Part shown: positions 1 to 7,008 of the stretch, one piece after another | How positions within the stretch are numbered: the first letter of the stretch is position 1 | Layout: each line of letters begins with the position of its first letter | Assembly (NCBI GenBank): GCA_016218765.1 | Contig: JACRCZ010000141.1 | Coordinates: forward strand, 117,398 to 181,397 | Reading direction: 5' to 3' | DNA from: Deltaproteobacteria bacterium | Lineage (GTDB): Bacteria; Myxococcota_A; Polyangia; DRWM01; JAAZOP01 | Length of the DNA stretch: 64,000 nt | Program-made: the position numbers and the translations under genes | The notes under the pieces: generated by a model | Told to the model about the DNA's origin: nothing | Databases searched by the model: none | Seen by the model: only the letters and a program-made list of their open reading frames with translations

Positions 1-834
1 GTTCGCGACCGCGTAGTCGCGGATCGCGGACGGAAGCGCCGGCAGCGGGGTGCGATCGAGCTTCAGCCGGCGGAGCACCTCCTCCACCGACGCGTCGAAC
101 CGGGCGTTGCCCGAACGTGCCGTGATCTCGAAGTCGACGATGCGGAAGGTCGCGTCCACCGCCAGACGCACCTTGCAGGACAGGCGGGCCAGCTCGCGCT
201 GCGAGATCATGTTCGGGATCACCCAGCGGTCCTGGAAGAACTCCTCCAGCTCCCGCCGGTACCAGTCGCCCGGGCCGGCGCGCGACCGGTCGAGCTCCGT
301 TCCGTTCGGGTCGCCGTCGGGGAAGCCCCGCACGTGGCTGAAGCCTCCCCGTTCCGGGAAGTCCTGGCGCAGGCGGTCCCAGATGAGATTGACGTCCTCG
401 TCGGGCGCGGCGCGCCGGGGCCGGTTCGGGATGTGTCGCGGGTCCAGATCCATCGGGTTCGCGCGCACGCGTCGCGGTCCCGGGGTGCTCGAATCGGGAT
501 CCGGCGCAAGCTCCGGAGCGACCTCCGGCTCCGGCGGCGCGGTCGGCAGCGCCGGGACCTCGCGCTGCGGCATCGCCGTCTGCTTCTCCTCGTTGCCCAG
601 CTTGAGCAGCCGGGCCGGCACCCACGAGAACGGCTCGGGCGCGGGAGGTTTCAGCTCCTCCTGCCGCCGCCGCTCCTCTTCTTTCTCCATGACCGCCCGG
701 TGCGCGGCCGTGATCGCGACCGCGATCAGCACCGCGTGCAGCGCCGCGGAGAGGGCCATCCCGGCCGACGAGATTCCGTACGGCCGTCGCTGGGCCTCCA
801 CCACGCTCGCCGCCATCGGTGCCGACTTCGTCAT
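1..834 (-). CDS. TolA/TonB-family energy-transducing protein (3' end outside window)
   Basis: The 278 visible residues read open to the window edge, so the C-terminus is missing. The start is the ATG at 834-832. A single N-terminal membrane helix (about residues 22-42) is followed by a charged Glu/Arg/Gln-rich stretch, a Pro/Glu-rich periplasmic linker (about 60-110) and a TonB_C-like domain from about residue 185, where the pattern VRLAVDATFRIVDFEI is typical. The gene lies directly downstream of TolR-like and TolQ-like genes on the same strand, so it is probably the periplasm-spanning partner that couples their proton-driven motion to the outer membrane. TolA versus TonB cannot be decided: no Pal or TolB is visible and the C-terminal half is cut off. 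Confidence 0.85.
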   Translation of the reverse strand, partial: MTKSAPMAASVVEAQRRPYGISSAGMALSAALHAVLIAVAITAAHRAVMEKEEERRRQEELKPPAPEPFSWVPARLLKLGNEEKQTAMPQREVPALPTAPPEPEVAPELAPDPDSSTPGPRRVRANPMDLDPRHIPNRPRRAAPDEDVNLIWDRLRQDFPERGGFSHVRGFPDGDPNGTELDRSRAGPGDWYRRELEEFFQDRWVIPNMISQRELARLSCKVRLAVDATFRIVDFEITARSGNARFDASVEEVLRRLKLDRTPLPALPSAIRDYAVAN

Positions 835-837
835 CGC

Positions 838-935
838 CCCTGCCGCTCCACCGCTCTACCGCACCACCGCTCCCCCGTCCACCGCTCCCCCGTCCACCGC
901 ACCACCCCTCCAACGTTCCACCGCACCGCCCTATT
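838..935 (-). repeat. G-rich short direct repeats between tolR and tolA-like genes
   Basis: The 106-base gap between the tolR stop and the tolA-like start is low-complexity. On the coding strand it contains two direct copies of GCGGTGGACGGGGGA plus several GGTGG and GGGG runs. The first strong G-run lies shortly upstream of the start codon, so an RNA quadruplex or hairpin could affect translation. No promoter is obvious inside it. Confidence 0.6.
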
Positions 936-940
936 CTAGC

Positions 941-1444
941 CTACGGTGTCGTCGGCGGTGCGGCTTCGAGAGGCCGGGGTTCCACGCCGCCGGGCTGCTC
1001 CGGCTCCGCCCCCTCTTCCGGCAGGTTCGTCACCAGCCCCAGCTTGTCAACCCCCATCTCCTGCAGCAGCGCCATGATCCCCACGACGTAACCGTACGGG
1101 ATCGCACGGTTGGCCTGGATGAAGATGTCCTCCCCCTCCCCGGGTTTCTCGATGCGCATCGCCAGCTTGTCCAGGAGTTTCAGGCGCAGCTCCTCCAGGC
1201 TGTCGAAGAGGATCACGTCGTCGTTCAGGCGCACCTCGCCGAACGCCTCGATGCGCAGCATGTCCAGCTCGGGGTCGTCCGACTCCAGCGTCGGCGCCTT
1301 GGCTTCCGGCAGGTCGATTTCCACTCCTGCCTGCAGGAGCGGCGCGGTCACCATGAAGATGATCAGCAGCACCAGCATCACGTCGACGAACGGCGTGACG
1401 TTGATCTCCGCCATCGGCCCCCGCGTCGGAAGCTGCATCGCCAT
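941..1444 (-). CDS. tolR: TolR/ExbD-family proton-channel protein
   Basis: The 167-residue protein has the diagnostic N-terminus of the ExbD/TolR family: MAEINVTPFVDVMLVLLIIF at residues 11-30, with the conserved channel Asp in the single transmembrane helix. The rest is a periplasmic domain (about residues 45-150) ending in a Pro/Glu-rich tail. Family members form the proton-conducting stator with TolQ/ExbB and drive TolA/TonB. It lies 79 bases downstream of the TolQ-like gene and 106 bases upstream of the TolA-like gene, so the three form one operon. The name TolR rather than ExbD follows the Q-R-A gene order and is an inference. Confidence 0.92.
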   Translation of the reverse strand: MAMQLPTRGPMAEINVTPFVDVMLVLLIIFMVTAPLLQAGVEIDLPEAKAPTLESDDPELDMLRIEAFGEVRLNDDVILFDSLEELRLKLLDKLAMRIEKPGEGEDIFIQANRAIPYGYVVGIMALLQEMGVDKLGLVTNLPEEGAEPEQPGGVEPRPLEAAPPTTP

Positions 1445-1523
1445 CGTGCCGCTCAGCTCCCCGCCGGGGCGCGCGGGATCACTTCGGCCGTCCGCTCCCG
1501 GATCGTGGTGGTCGACTCACGAC

Positions 1524-2324
1524 TCATGACTCCCGGCTCCCGACCGTCGCCCTCGCGTCCTCCTGATTCACCAGCTCCGCCGCGTATGCGGCCAGATCCT
1601 CGTTCCAGACGCGGATGCGCCGCACGAAGGCGTTGTAGGCGATGACGGACGGGATCGCCGCGATGAGGCCCACGGCGGTGGCGATCAGCGCTTCCGCGAT
1701 GCCCGGCGCGACGACCGCCAGCGTGGCCGACTCCTGCGCGCCGATGTCCATGAACGAGGTCATGATGCCCCAGACGGTGCCGAAGAGGCCCACGAACGGC
1801 GCGGCCGAGCCCACGGTCGCGAGCAGTCCGAGCCATCCTTCCATGCGGGTGACCTCGACGTCGACCGCCTTGGCCAGCGTGCGTTCCAGCCGCTTCGTCG
1901 GTCCGTCCTGGTCCTTGTCCTCGGGCGGCCGCAGCTCGGTCTCGCGTCGTGCGGCCAGCCAGATCCGCGCGTGGGGGCTCGCCGTGCCCGCCCGCATCGC
2001 CAGCTCGGTGCCCCGTTCCTCGTCCGTGCTCTCGGCGATCGCCTTGAGGAAGCCGCGCGACCGGAGGCGCGCCGTGACCAGGGCGATCGCCTTGGCCACG
2101 ATGATCGCCCAGCACAGCACGGATGCCGCCAGGAGCAGGTACAGCACGAACGAAACGACCGGCCCGGCGTTGAGGATCAGCTCCCACGGGCTCAGCGCCT
2201 GGGCGGCGGCCGCCGCCTTCGCTCCCGCGGCGTCGGCCCCGGGCCCGACGGCCGGCGACGCCGCCAGTCCCGCCTGCGCCGCCGCGGCCCCGCCTGTCGC
2301 TACCGGAACCACTCCCTGCCACAT
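1524..2324 (-). CDS. tolQ: TolQ/ExbB-family proton-channel protein (MotA/TolQ/ExbB)
   Basis: The 266-residue protein has three hydrophobic segments (about residues 50-75, 165-190 and 210-235). The last two carry the family signatures LGLLATVGSAAPFVGLFGTV and GIAEALIATAVGLIAAIPSV. Its N-terminus is about 35 residues longer than usual and Ala-rich. It is the first gene of the three-gene Tol/Exb operon and diverges from the lipoprotein gene at 2444. In this family it forms a pentamer around a TolR/ExbD dimer in the inner membrane and uses the proton gradient. Confidence 0.93.
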   Translation of the reverse strand: MWQGVVPVATGGAAAAQAGLAASPAVGPGADAAGAKAAAAAQALSPWELILNAGPVVSFVLYLLLAASVLCWAIIVAKAIALVTARLRSRGFLKAIAESTDEERGTELAMRAGTASPHARIWLAARRETELRPPEDKDQDGPTKRLERTLAKAVDVEVTRMEGWLGLLATVGSAAPFVGLFGTVWGIMTSFMDIGAQESATLAVVAPGIAEALIATAVGLIAAIPSVIAYNAFVRRIRVWNEDLAAYAAELVNQEDARATVGSRES

Positions 2325-2354
2325 GCGCGCAACCTCGCTTCCCCGCCGCCCCGG

Positions 2355-2413
2355 ATCTGGCCGGACGCCTGAACACGTGTCAACTTTTCGTCGGGCCCAG
2401 CCATCCCTTGACA
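2355..2413. promoter_or_regulatory. Two outward-facing TTGACA hexamers in the tolQ/lipoprotein divergent gap
   Basis: On the minus strand TTGACA lies at 2383-2378, 54 bases upstream of the tolQ start. The hexamer 17 bases further on is CCAGAT, a poor -10 box. On the plus strand TTGACA lies at 2408-2413, 31 bases before the ATG at 2444, also without a good -10 box. Two perfect -35 hexamers facing outward in a 119-base gap suggest back-to-back promoters, but the -10 elements are weak. Confidence 0.4.
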
Positions 2414-2443
2414 GATCGCCGCCCCTCCCCCAACCTTGGCTCC

Positions 2444-2947
2444 ATGCTCCACGGCACGCTCCGGGTACCGGATCTTCGCGTCCCTCCCGGCCCGCTTCGC
2501 GGGCTTCGTGGTCCTGCCGGCGCCCCGGGGCGCCGGTCCCTCGCCGTTCCGGCCGCCGTGCTCGCGGCGCTGTCCTGCGCCGGATGCGTCGACACCGCGT
2601 GGTGGCAGGGCGGAGAGTCCGGCATCAGCTTCCGCTGGACGGTGAACGGCGGGGACCCCGCGACCGCTTGCGCGGTCGCCGGCGGCTCCGAGGTCCGCAT
2701 GTGGATCGCGCAAGGGCTGCCGACGTGCACGCTGGAGAGCGAGAGCTGCGGCGTGCGCGACGCCGGCTGGACCTGGGACTGCGTCGCCGGCACCGCCTCG
2801 ACAGGGTCCCGCTTCGCCGCCGTCGAGCTCTACGTCGGCTGGGCTCTCGTCGACGCGGCCGGCGTCGTCCGGGCGTGGACCCCCTGGCAGTCCGCTTCCC
2901 TTGCTCCGGGCGAGAACTTCCTCGGCACCCAGGACTTCGTTCCCTAA
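2444..2947 (+). CDS. Small secreted lipoprotein of unknown function
   Basis: The 167-residue product starts with a long N-region of about 28 residues containing hairpin-forming repeat DNA, followed by a hydrophobic segment ending LAALSCAGC, a plausible lipobox. The mature part is about 120 residues with three or four Cys and several Trp and no recognised domain. The start is uncertain: no clear ribosome binding site precedes the ATG at 2444, and the true start may lie closer to the hydrophobic segment. Its stop overlaps the stop of the convergent CapA-like gene by four bases. Confidence 0.6.
   Translation: MLHGTLRVPDLRVPPGPLRGLRGPAGAPGRRSLAVPAAVLAALSCAGCVDTAWWQGGESGISFRWTVNGGDPATACAVAGGSEVRMWIAQGLPTCTLESESCGVRDAGWTWDCVAGTASTGSRFAAVELYVGWALVDAAGVVRAWTPWQSASLAPGENFLGTQDFVP
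2490..2536. repeat. REP-like hairpin pair (GCCCGC-TTC-GCGGGC and a 20-base palindrome)
   Basis: The stem GCCCGC/GCGGGC with loop TTC spans 2490-2504, and the perfect palindrome CCGGCGCCCCGGGGCGCCGG spans 2517-2536. Both lie inside the start of the lipoprotein gene at 2444. The same GCCCGC-TTC-GCGGGC hairpin recurs at 52251-52265. Confidence 0.7.
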
Positions 2948-4098
2948 CCCCCGCCGTCCGGAAGCCGCACCCGGATCGTCGTGCCGTCCAGCGTCAGCTC
3001 CGTCCCCCGCGCGCGCGAGCCTGCGAGGAACGGATCCAGCCATTCCGACTCGCTCCGCCGCAACGGCCGCGGGCGGAAGTGCACGATCGAGTTCTGCGTC
3101 ACGATCGGCAGCAGCTCCACCCCCTCCACCCGACCGCCGTCCCGCCCACGCCACGGCGAGATCCGCAGCCGCGCCAGGAGCCCCACCCGCAGCTGCGGCC
3201 ACCCGGGCGTGCCCCAGGCGTAGTTTCCCAGCGAGTAGAAGATCACCGAGCGCCCGCGCAGCTCGACGGGCTGCACGTCGTGCGCGTGGTGTCCCGCGAC
3301 CACGTCCACCCCCCGATCCGCCAGCCAGCGCCCTTCCTCCTCCTGCTCCGCCGTGACGTCCTTGTAGTTCTCCCCCCAGTGCACGCTCACGATGAGCACG
3401 TCCACCAGCGGGCGCAGCCGCCGCACGTCCTCCTCGACGTCCGCGCGGACGTAGCGCGCGCAGCCCACGCGGCCGCCCACGGCGAACGATCGGAAGTACA
3501 GGTTGTACTCGATCCGATCCTCCAGGTAGGCCAGGAACCCGAGGCGCGTGCCGCCGACGTCGACGATGACGGCGCGGCGCGCCGCCGTCTCGTTCGCGCC
3601 CGCGCCCGCGTGCGAGATTCCGGCCGCGTCCAGGTAGCGGATCGTGTCGAGGACACCCCGGTCGCGGTAGTCGTCCGCGTGGTTGTTCGCCAGACTCACC
3701 ACGTCCAGGCCCAGCCAGCGCCAGGCATCGGTCGCGATCGGGTCCACCTTGTAGATGTACTTCTTGTACAGCGGGAACGGATCGTCGCTCTCCGTGACCG
3801 GGGCCTCGAGGTTCGCGAACGCGACGTCGGCCGAGCGGATGATGCCCGCGGTCGGCTCGTACGGCCACCGGTAGCCGTGCTCGCGCAACGCCGGCATCGC
3901 GGCATCGGTCGGCGCGAAGTCCCCCGCCAGGATCACGGCGATGTCCCCCTCCGGCGCCGGCCGTCGCACCAGGACCGGCTCGGCCGACGGCACGTCCGGG
4001 TTGTACAGCGTCCAGAACAGGGCCCACGCCCCGACCGTCGCCACGAGCGCCGCCAGCCCCAGGCCGACGCGGCGCACGATCCGGAAGAGCCTTCTCAT
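2944..4098 (-). CDS. CapA/PgsA-family metallophosphatase-like protein, membrane-anchored
   Basis: The 384-residue protein has an Arg-rich N-terminus and one transmembrane helix (about residues 10-32), then a CapA (PGA_cap) domain. The family landmarks appear in order: GDFAPTD, FANLEAPV, LANNHADDYRDRG, SVHWGENYKD and AGHHAHDVQPVE, with the metal-binding His/Asp/Asn residues present. CapA proteins act in poly-gamma-glutamate capsule synthesis, but many homologues occur outside capsule operons, and none of the other cap/pgs genes is present here. The start is the ATG at 4098, placing the Arg-rich stretch directly before the helix; an in-frame upstream start at 4161 would add 21 residues. The neighbours are secreted lipoproteins, so a cell-surface role is likely. 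Confidence 0.85.
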   Translation of the reverse strand: MRRLFRIVRRVGLGLAALVATVGAWALFWTLYNPDVPSAEPVLVRRPAPEGDIAVILAGDFAPTDAAMPALREHGYRWPYEPTAGIIRSADVAFANLEAPVTESDDPFPLYKKYIYKVDPIATDAWRWLGLDVVSLANNHADDYRDRGVLDTIRYLDAAGISHAGAGANETAARRAVIVDVGGTRLGFLAYLEDRIEYNLYFRSFAVGGRVGCARYVRADVEEDVRRLRPLVDVLIVSVHWGENYKDVTAEQEEEGRWLADRGVDVVAGHHAHDVQPVELRGRSVIFYSLGNYAWGTPGWPQLRVGLLARLRISPWRGRDGGRVEGVELLPIVTQNSIVHFRPRPLRRSESEWLDPFLAGSRARGTELTLDGTTIRVRLPDGGG

Positions 4099-4234
4099 GC
4101 GGCCGAGCCTACCGCACCCGGAGTCCGATGCCCACCCGGCCCCGGATTTCCCCGTGCTCAATCACGGAGGAGGTGCTATCGTCCTGGACGTCTTCCACGG
4201 TCACCCGGCGCGTGCCGGGAAGGAGGTCCAGCCA

Positions 4235-4693
4235 ATGACAAGATCGATCGCGCTGTTCCTGGTGCTGGCCGCGGCCTTGGGTTCCGGCTGCGTCGCCCGC
4301 GTCCACGCGGGCGTCGGCGTCCGGACGCCTCCGCCGCCGACGATCGTGGTGACGGAGCCCACGCCTCCGCCGCCGACGATCGTGGTGACGGAGCCCACGC
4401 CTCCGCCGCCGACGATCGTGGTGACGAATCCGCCGCCCGGCCCTCCGCCGCCGACGATCGTGGTGTCGAATCCGCCGCCGCCGCCCGGCCCTCCGCCGCC
4501 GACCATCGTCGTGACGGAACCCGTGCATCCCGGCCCGCCCCCGCCGACCATCGTCGGCCCGGCGACGCCTCCTCCCCCGCCTCCCCCTCCGGCTCCCCCG
4601 GGCCCGCCGCCTCCGACGATTATCGGTCCGGCGCCGCCGCCGCCGCAGCCTCCGGCTCCCCCCGGCCCGCCCCCGCCGGTCATCATCCAGTAG
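4235..4693 (+). CDS. Pro-rich repeat lipoprotein
   Basis: The 152-residue protein has a signal peptide with lipobox AALGSGC at about residues 13-19 and a strong ribosome binding site (AAGGAGGT at 4220-4227). Everything after residue 30 is tandem repeats of the theme PPPPTIVV followed by T/S-x-P. The early units are near-identical; later ones drift and gain longer proline runs. No globular domain is visible. Proline-rich repeats of this kind are expected to form an extended polyproline-II rod, so a cell-wall or periplasmic spacer is a reasonable inference. Only 12 bases separate its stop from the next lipoprotein gene. Confidence 0.85.
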   Translation: MTRSIALFLVLAAALGSGCVARVHAGVGVRTPPPPTIVVTEPTPPPPTIVVTEPTPPPPTIVVTNPPPGPPPPTIVVSNPPPPPGPPPPTIVVTEPVHPGPPPPTIVGPATPPPPPPPPAPPGPPPPTIIGPAPPPPQPPAPPGPPPPVIIQ

Positions 4694-4705
4694 CCCTGCG
4701 TCCCG

Positions 4706-6841
4706 ATGATCTTCCGTCCTCTCGTCGCCACCCTCCTCGCATCGGCGCTGCTCGGCTGCCTCCCGACGAGGAAGGAAATCGACACCACGTGGCCCGACGT
4801 TCCGGGTCGTGACGACGCGGGTCTGGACGCGCCGGACGTCGAGGGCGATGCCGGGGAGGGCGGCGAGGGGCCGGAGGCCGACGCCGACGTGGTTCCTCTC
4901 CCCGAGGAGACCGAGAACAACGATCCGTTCCATGGCGGCGAGGCGGAGACGCTCGAAGGCTCGGTCACCCTCGTCGGCCGCATCGGCCCGCCCGGTGCGG
5001 ACGCTCCCGACTGGGACGTGTTCGCCGTCCGCGGCGAGGGCGGCCAGATGCTCCGCGTCACGGCCTATCCCACCAGCGGCAGCGGACCCGACCTGGCCGT
5101 GCGCATCCTGCGCCTCGACGCCGACGGCGGCGTGGAGTGGGAACGGGCGGGCGACGACCCCGCGACGCCCTCGATCTACCGTGACGCGTTCCTCCCCGGG
5201 GCCGGGGAGTACCTGGTGGTCCTCTCCGACCGCGCCAACTTCGCGTCCTCGCCGGGCGGCTGGCGCGGCGACTCCGGCATGACCTGGCAGCTCAGCGTAT
5301 CGCTGTACACGGTGCCGCCCTCCATCGCCGTGCCGGACCTGCCGTGGACGTGGACCGGGACCATTCCCACCTCGGGGTTCATCCAGACCGCCACGTTCAC
5401 CCCCGTGGCCGGGACCCGGATCGAGGCGCTGCTGGCCACCGGCAGCTCCTCGTCGTTCGATCCCTGGTTGACCGTATGGGATGCGGGTTCCGGAAGCGTG
5501 GTCGTCGAGGACGACGACGCGGGCGGCGGCGCCGACTCCCTGGTGCGCTTCGACGCCTCCGGCGCGCCGCTCGTCTTCGTCCTCGATCACGTCACGGTGG
5601 GCGGTACCGTCCCCCCGTCCCTCACGTTTTCTCTCCGTGCCCTCGATCCGGCCGTGGAGGCCGAGCCCAACGATCGGGCCGCCAGTGCCGGCCTCGTGTC
5701 CGTCGGGGCGCCGCCGATCGAAGGGGTGATTGCGGCGCCCGCGGACGGCGTCGAGGACCGCGATCTGTTCCGGTTCGAGGCGCTCGCGGGGCGGTCGTAC
5801 GCGCTTGTCGCCCGGCGCATGGGCGGGTCGGCCAGCGCCGTCGATCCGGCGGTCGCGGCGTGGCGGTCGTCGGCGGGCACGGCCCGGCTCGCGCCGGAGA
5901 ATCCCCTGGCCTTTGCCGACGAGAGCCCGTTCCTGGGGGACATCGACGCCCGGCTGATCGTCACCGTGCGGCGTACCGGGCCGCTGTACGTCGAGGTGCG
6001 CGACGCGCGCAACGTCGATGCCGAGCGGGACGGGGTTCCGCCTGTGGCCGGCGGTCCCGGCCATCGCTACGCCCTCGAGGTTTCGACCGTCGTCCCGCCG
6101 GCCGTGATCGACCTGGGAGACGTCGCCTCGCCGGCCGTGCGCGACGCCGCGGCGGGCGTCGGGGGGACCGCCGACGTCTTCCGCTTCGGCGCCGCCGCCG
6201 GGTCCCCCGCGCTCTTCGAGCTGTCCGACCTTGCCGCCGCGGGGTCGCCTTTCGCCCCGCGCGGCTGGCTGGCCGACCGGGCCGGCACGGCCGTTCTCCT
6301 CACGATCGAGCCCCCGGCGCGCGGCTCGGCCGAGGCCTTCGCCTTCGTCGGGGGCGCCGGAGGCAGCCTGGCCGTCGCGGACGGCCTGGGTGCCGGCGAT
6401 CCGGCCTGGAGCTACCGGATCGCGGCCCGTGCGCTTGTTGCCGGCGCCGTGACCGAGACGACCGTCCCCGACGACGAGCTTGCCGATGCCCAGGCGCTCG
6501 CCTGGGACGCCGCGTTCGATGGAGTCGTCGTCACCGGGACCCTCGATTCGAGCGGCGGTGCCGGTCCCGATCTTCTGGACGTCTACCGGGTGGTCGTCGC
6601 TCCGGGTGCACGCGTTGCAGCCTTCACCGGCCCCGCCGCGGGCGACGCGCTCGACACCGTCCTCACCCTCCGTTCCGGCGACGGCACGGCGCTTGCCGGG
6701 AACGACGACGTCCCGGGCGGCGAATCCCTGTTCTCGTCCGTCGCCGCGCTGGCCGGTTCCGACGGCGTGGTCTTCGTCGAGGTCGGTCTTTGGGGCCTCG
6801 GCGCCGCCGGGAGCTACGCGCTCTTCGCCGGCGTGCCCTGA
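4706..6841 (+). CDS. Large lipoprotein with tandem PPC-like beta-sandwich domains
   Basis: The 711-residue protein has a signal peptide with lipobox SALLGC (about residues 13-18), an Asp/Glu/Gly-rich tether (about 25-65), and then four or five repeats of a roughly 130-residue beta-rich module. Modules begin with an ETENNDP- or EAEPNDR-type motif and contain WDVFAVR- or RDLFRFE-type strands, as in bacterial pre-peptidase C-terminal (PPC) or DVUA0089-like domains. There are almost no Cys. PPC domains are found on secreted enzymes and surface proteins; no catalytic domain is present here, so a structural or binding role is inferred. No ribosome binding site is obvious, and translation may be coupled to the gene 12 bases upstream. 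Confidence 0.85.
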   Translation: MIFRPLVATLLASALLGCLPTRKEIDTTWPDVPGRDDAGLDAPDVEGDAGEGGEGPEADADVVPLPEETENNDPFHGGEAETLEGSVTLVGRIGPPGADAPDWDVFAVRGEGGQMLRVTAYPTSGSGPDLAVRILRLDADGGVEWERAGDDPATPSIYRDAFLPGAGEYLVVLSDRANFASSPGGWRGDSGMTWQLSVSLYTVPPSIAVPDLPWTWTGTIPTSGFIQTATFTPVAGTRIEALLATGSSSSFDPWLTVWDAGSGSVVVEDDDAGGGADSLVRFDASGAPLVFVLDHVTVGGTVPPSLTFSLRALDPAVEAEPNDRAASAGLVSVGAPPIEGVIAAPADGVEDRDLFRFEALAGRSYALVARRMGGSASAVDPAVAAWRSSAGTARLAPENPLAFADESPFLGDIDARLIVTVRRTGPLYVEVRDARNVDAERDGVPPVAGGPGHRYALEVSTVVPPAVIDLGDVASPAVRDAAAGVGGTADVFRFGAAAGSPALFELSDLAAAGSPFAPRGWLADRAGTAVLLTIEPPARGSAEAFAFVGGAGGSLAVADGLGAGDPAWSYRIAARALVAGAVTETTVPDDELADAQALAWDAAFDGVVVTGTLDSSGGAGPDLLDVYRVVVAPGARVAAFTGPAAGDALDTVLTLRSGDGTALAGNDDVPGGESLFSSVAALAGSDGVVFVEVGLWGLGAAGSYALFAGVP

Positions 6842-6858
6842 ACGTCCGGCCAGCCCCG

Positions 6859-6874
6859 GCGGCGTGAACGCCGC
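6859..6874 (+). terminator. Hairpin after the PPC lipoprotein gene (no U-tract)
   Basis: GCGGCGT, a two-base spacer GA, then ACGCCGC lies 18 bases after the stop codon. The seven-base stem is perfect, but no T-run follows, so it could be a Rho-dependent end point or a 3' stabiliser rather than a classic intrinsic terminator. Confidence 0.35.
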
Positions 6875-7008
6875 ATGCCGGTTCCTCGACAAAGGCAGCC
6901 GTCATGCTACCCTTCGGGCGTCCAGGGTCCGGGCCAGCCGCCCGCCTCGATGTGACCCGGTTCGTCGGGTCGGGGCAAGGCCGCGGCGTCCGGCGGTGGA
7001 GGTAGGCC

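Noticed and set aside
2944..4098. Capsule biosynthesis locus
   Set aside because: Only the CapA-like phosphatase is present; none of capB, capC, pgsB or pgsC is nearby.
4109..6892. Long minus-strand open frame opposite the PPC lipoprotein
   Set aside because: Arg/Gly-rich shadow of the plus-strand genes, which have signal peptides and ribosome binding sites.
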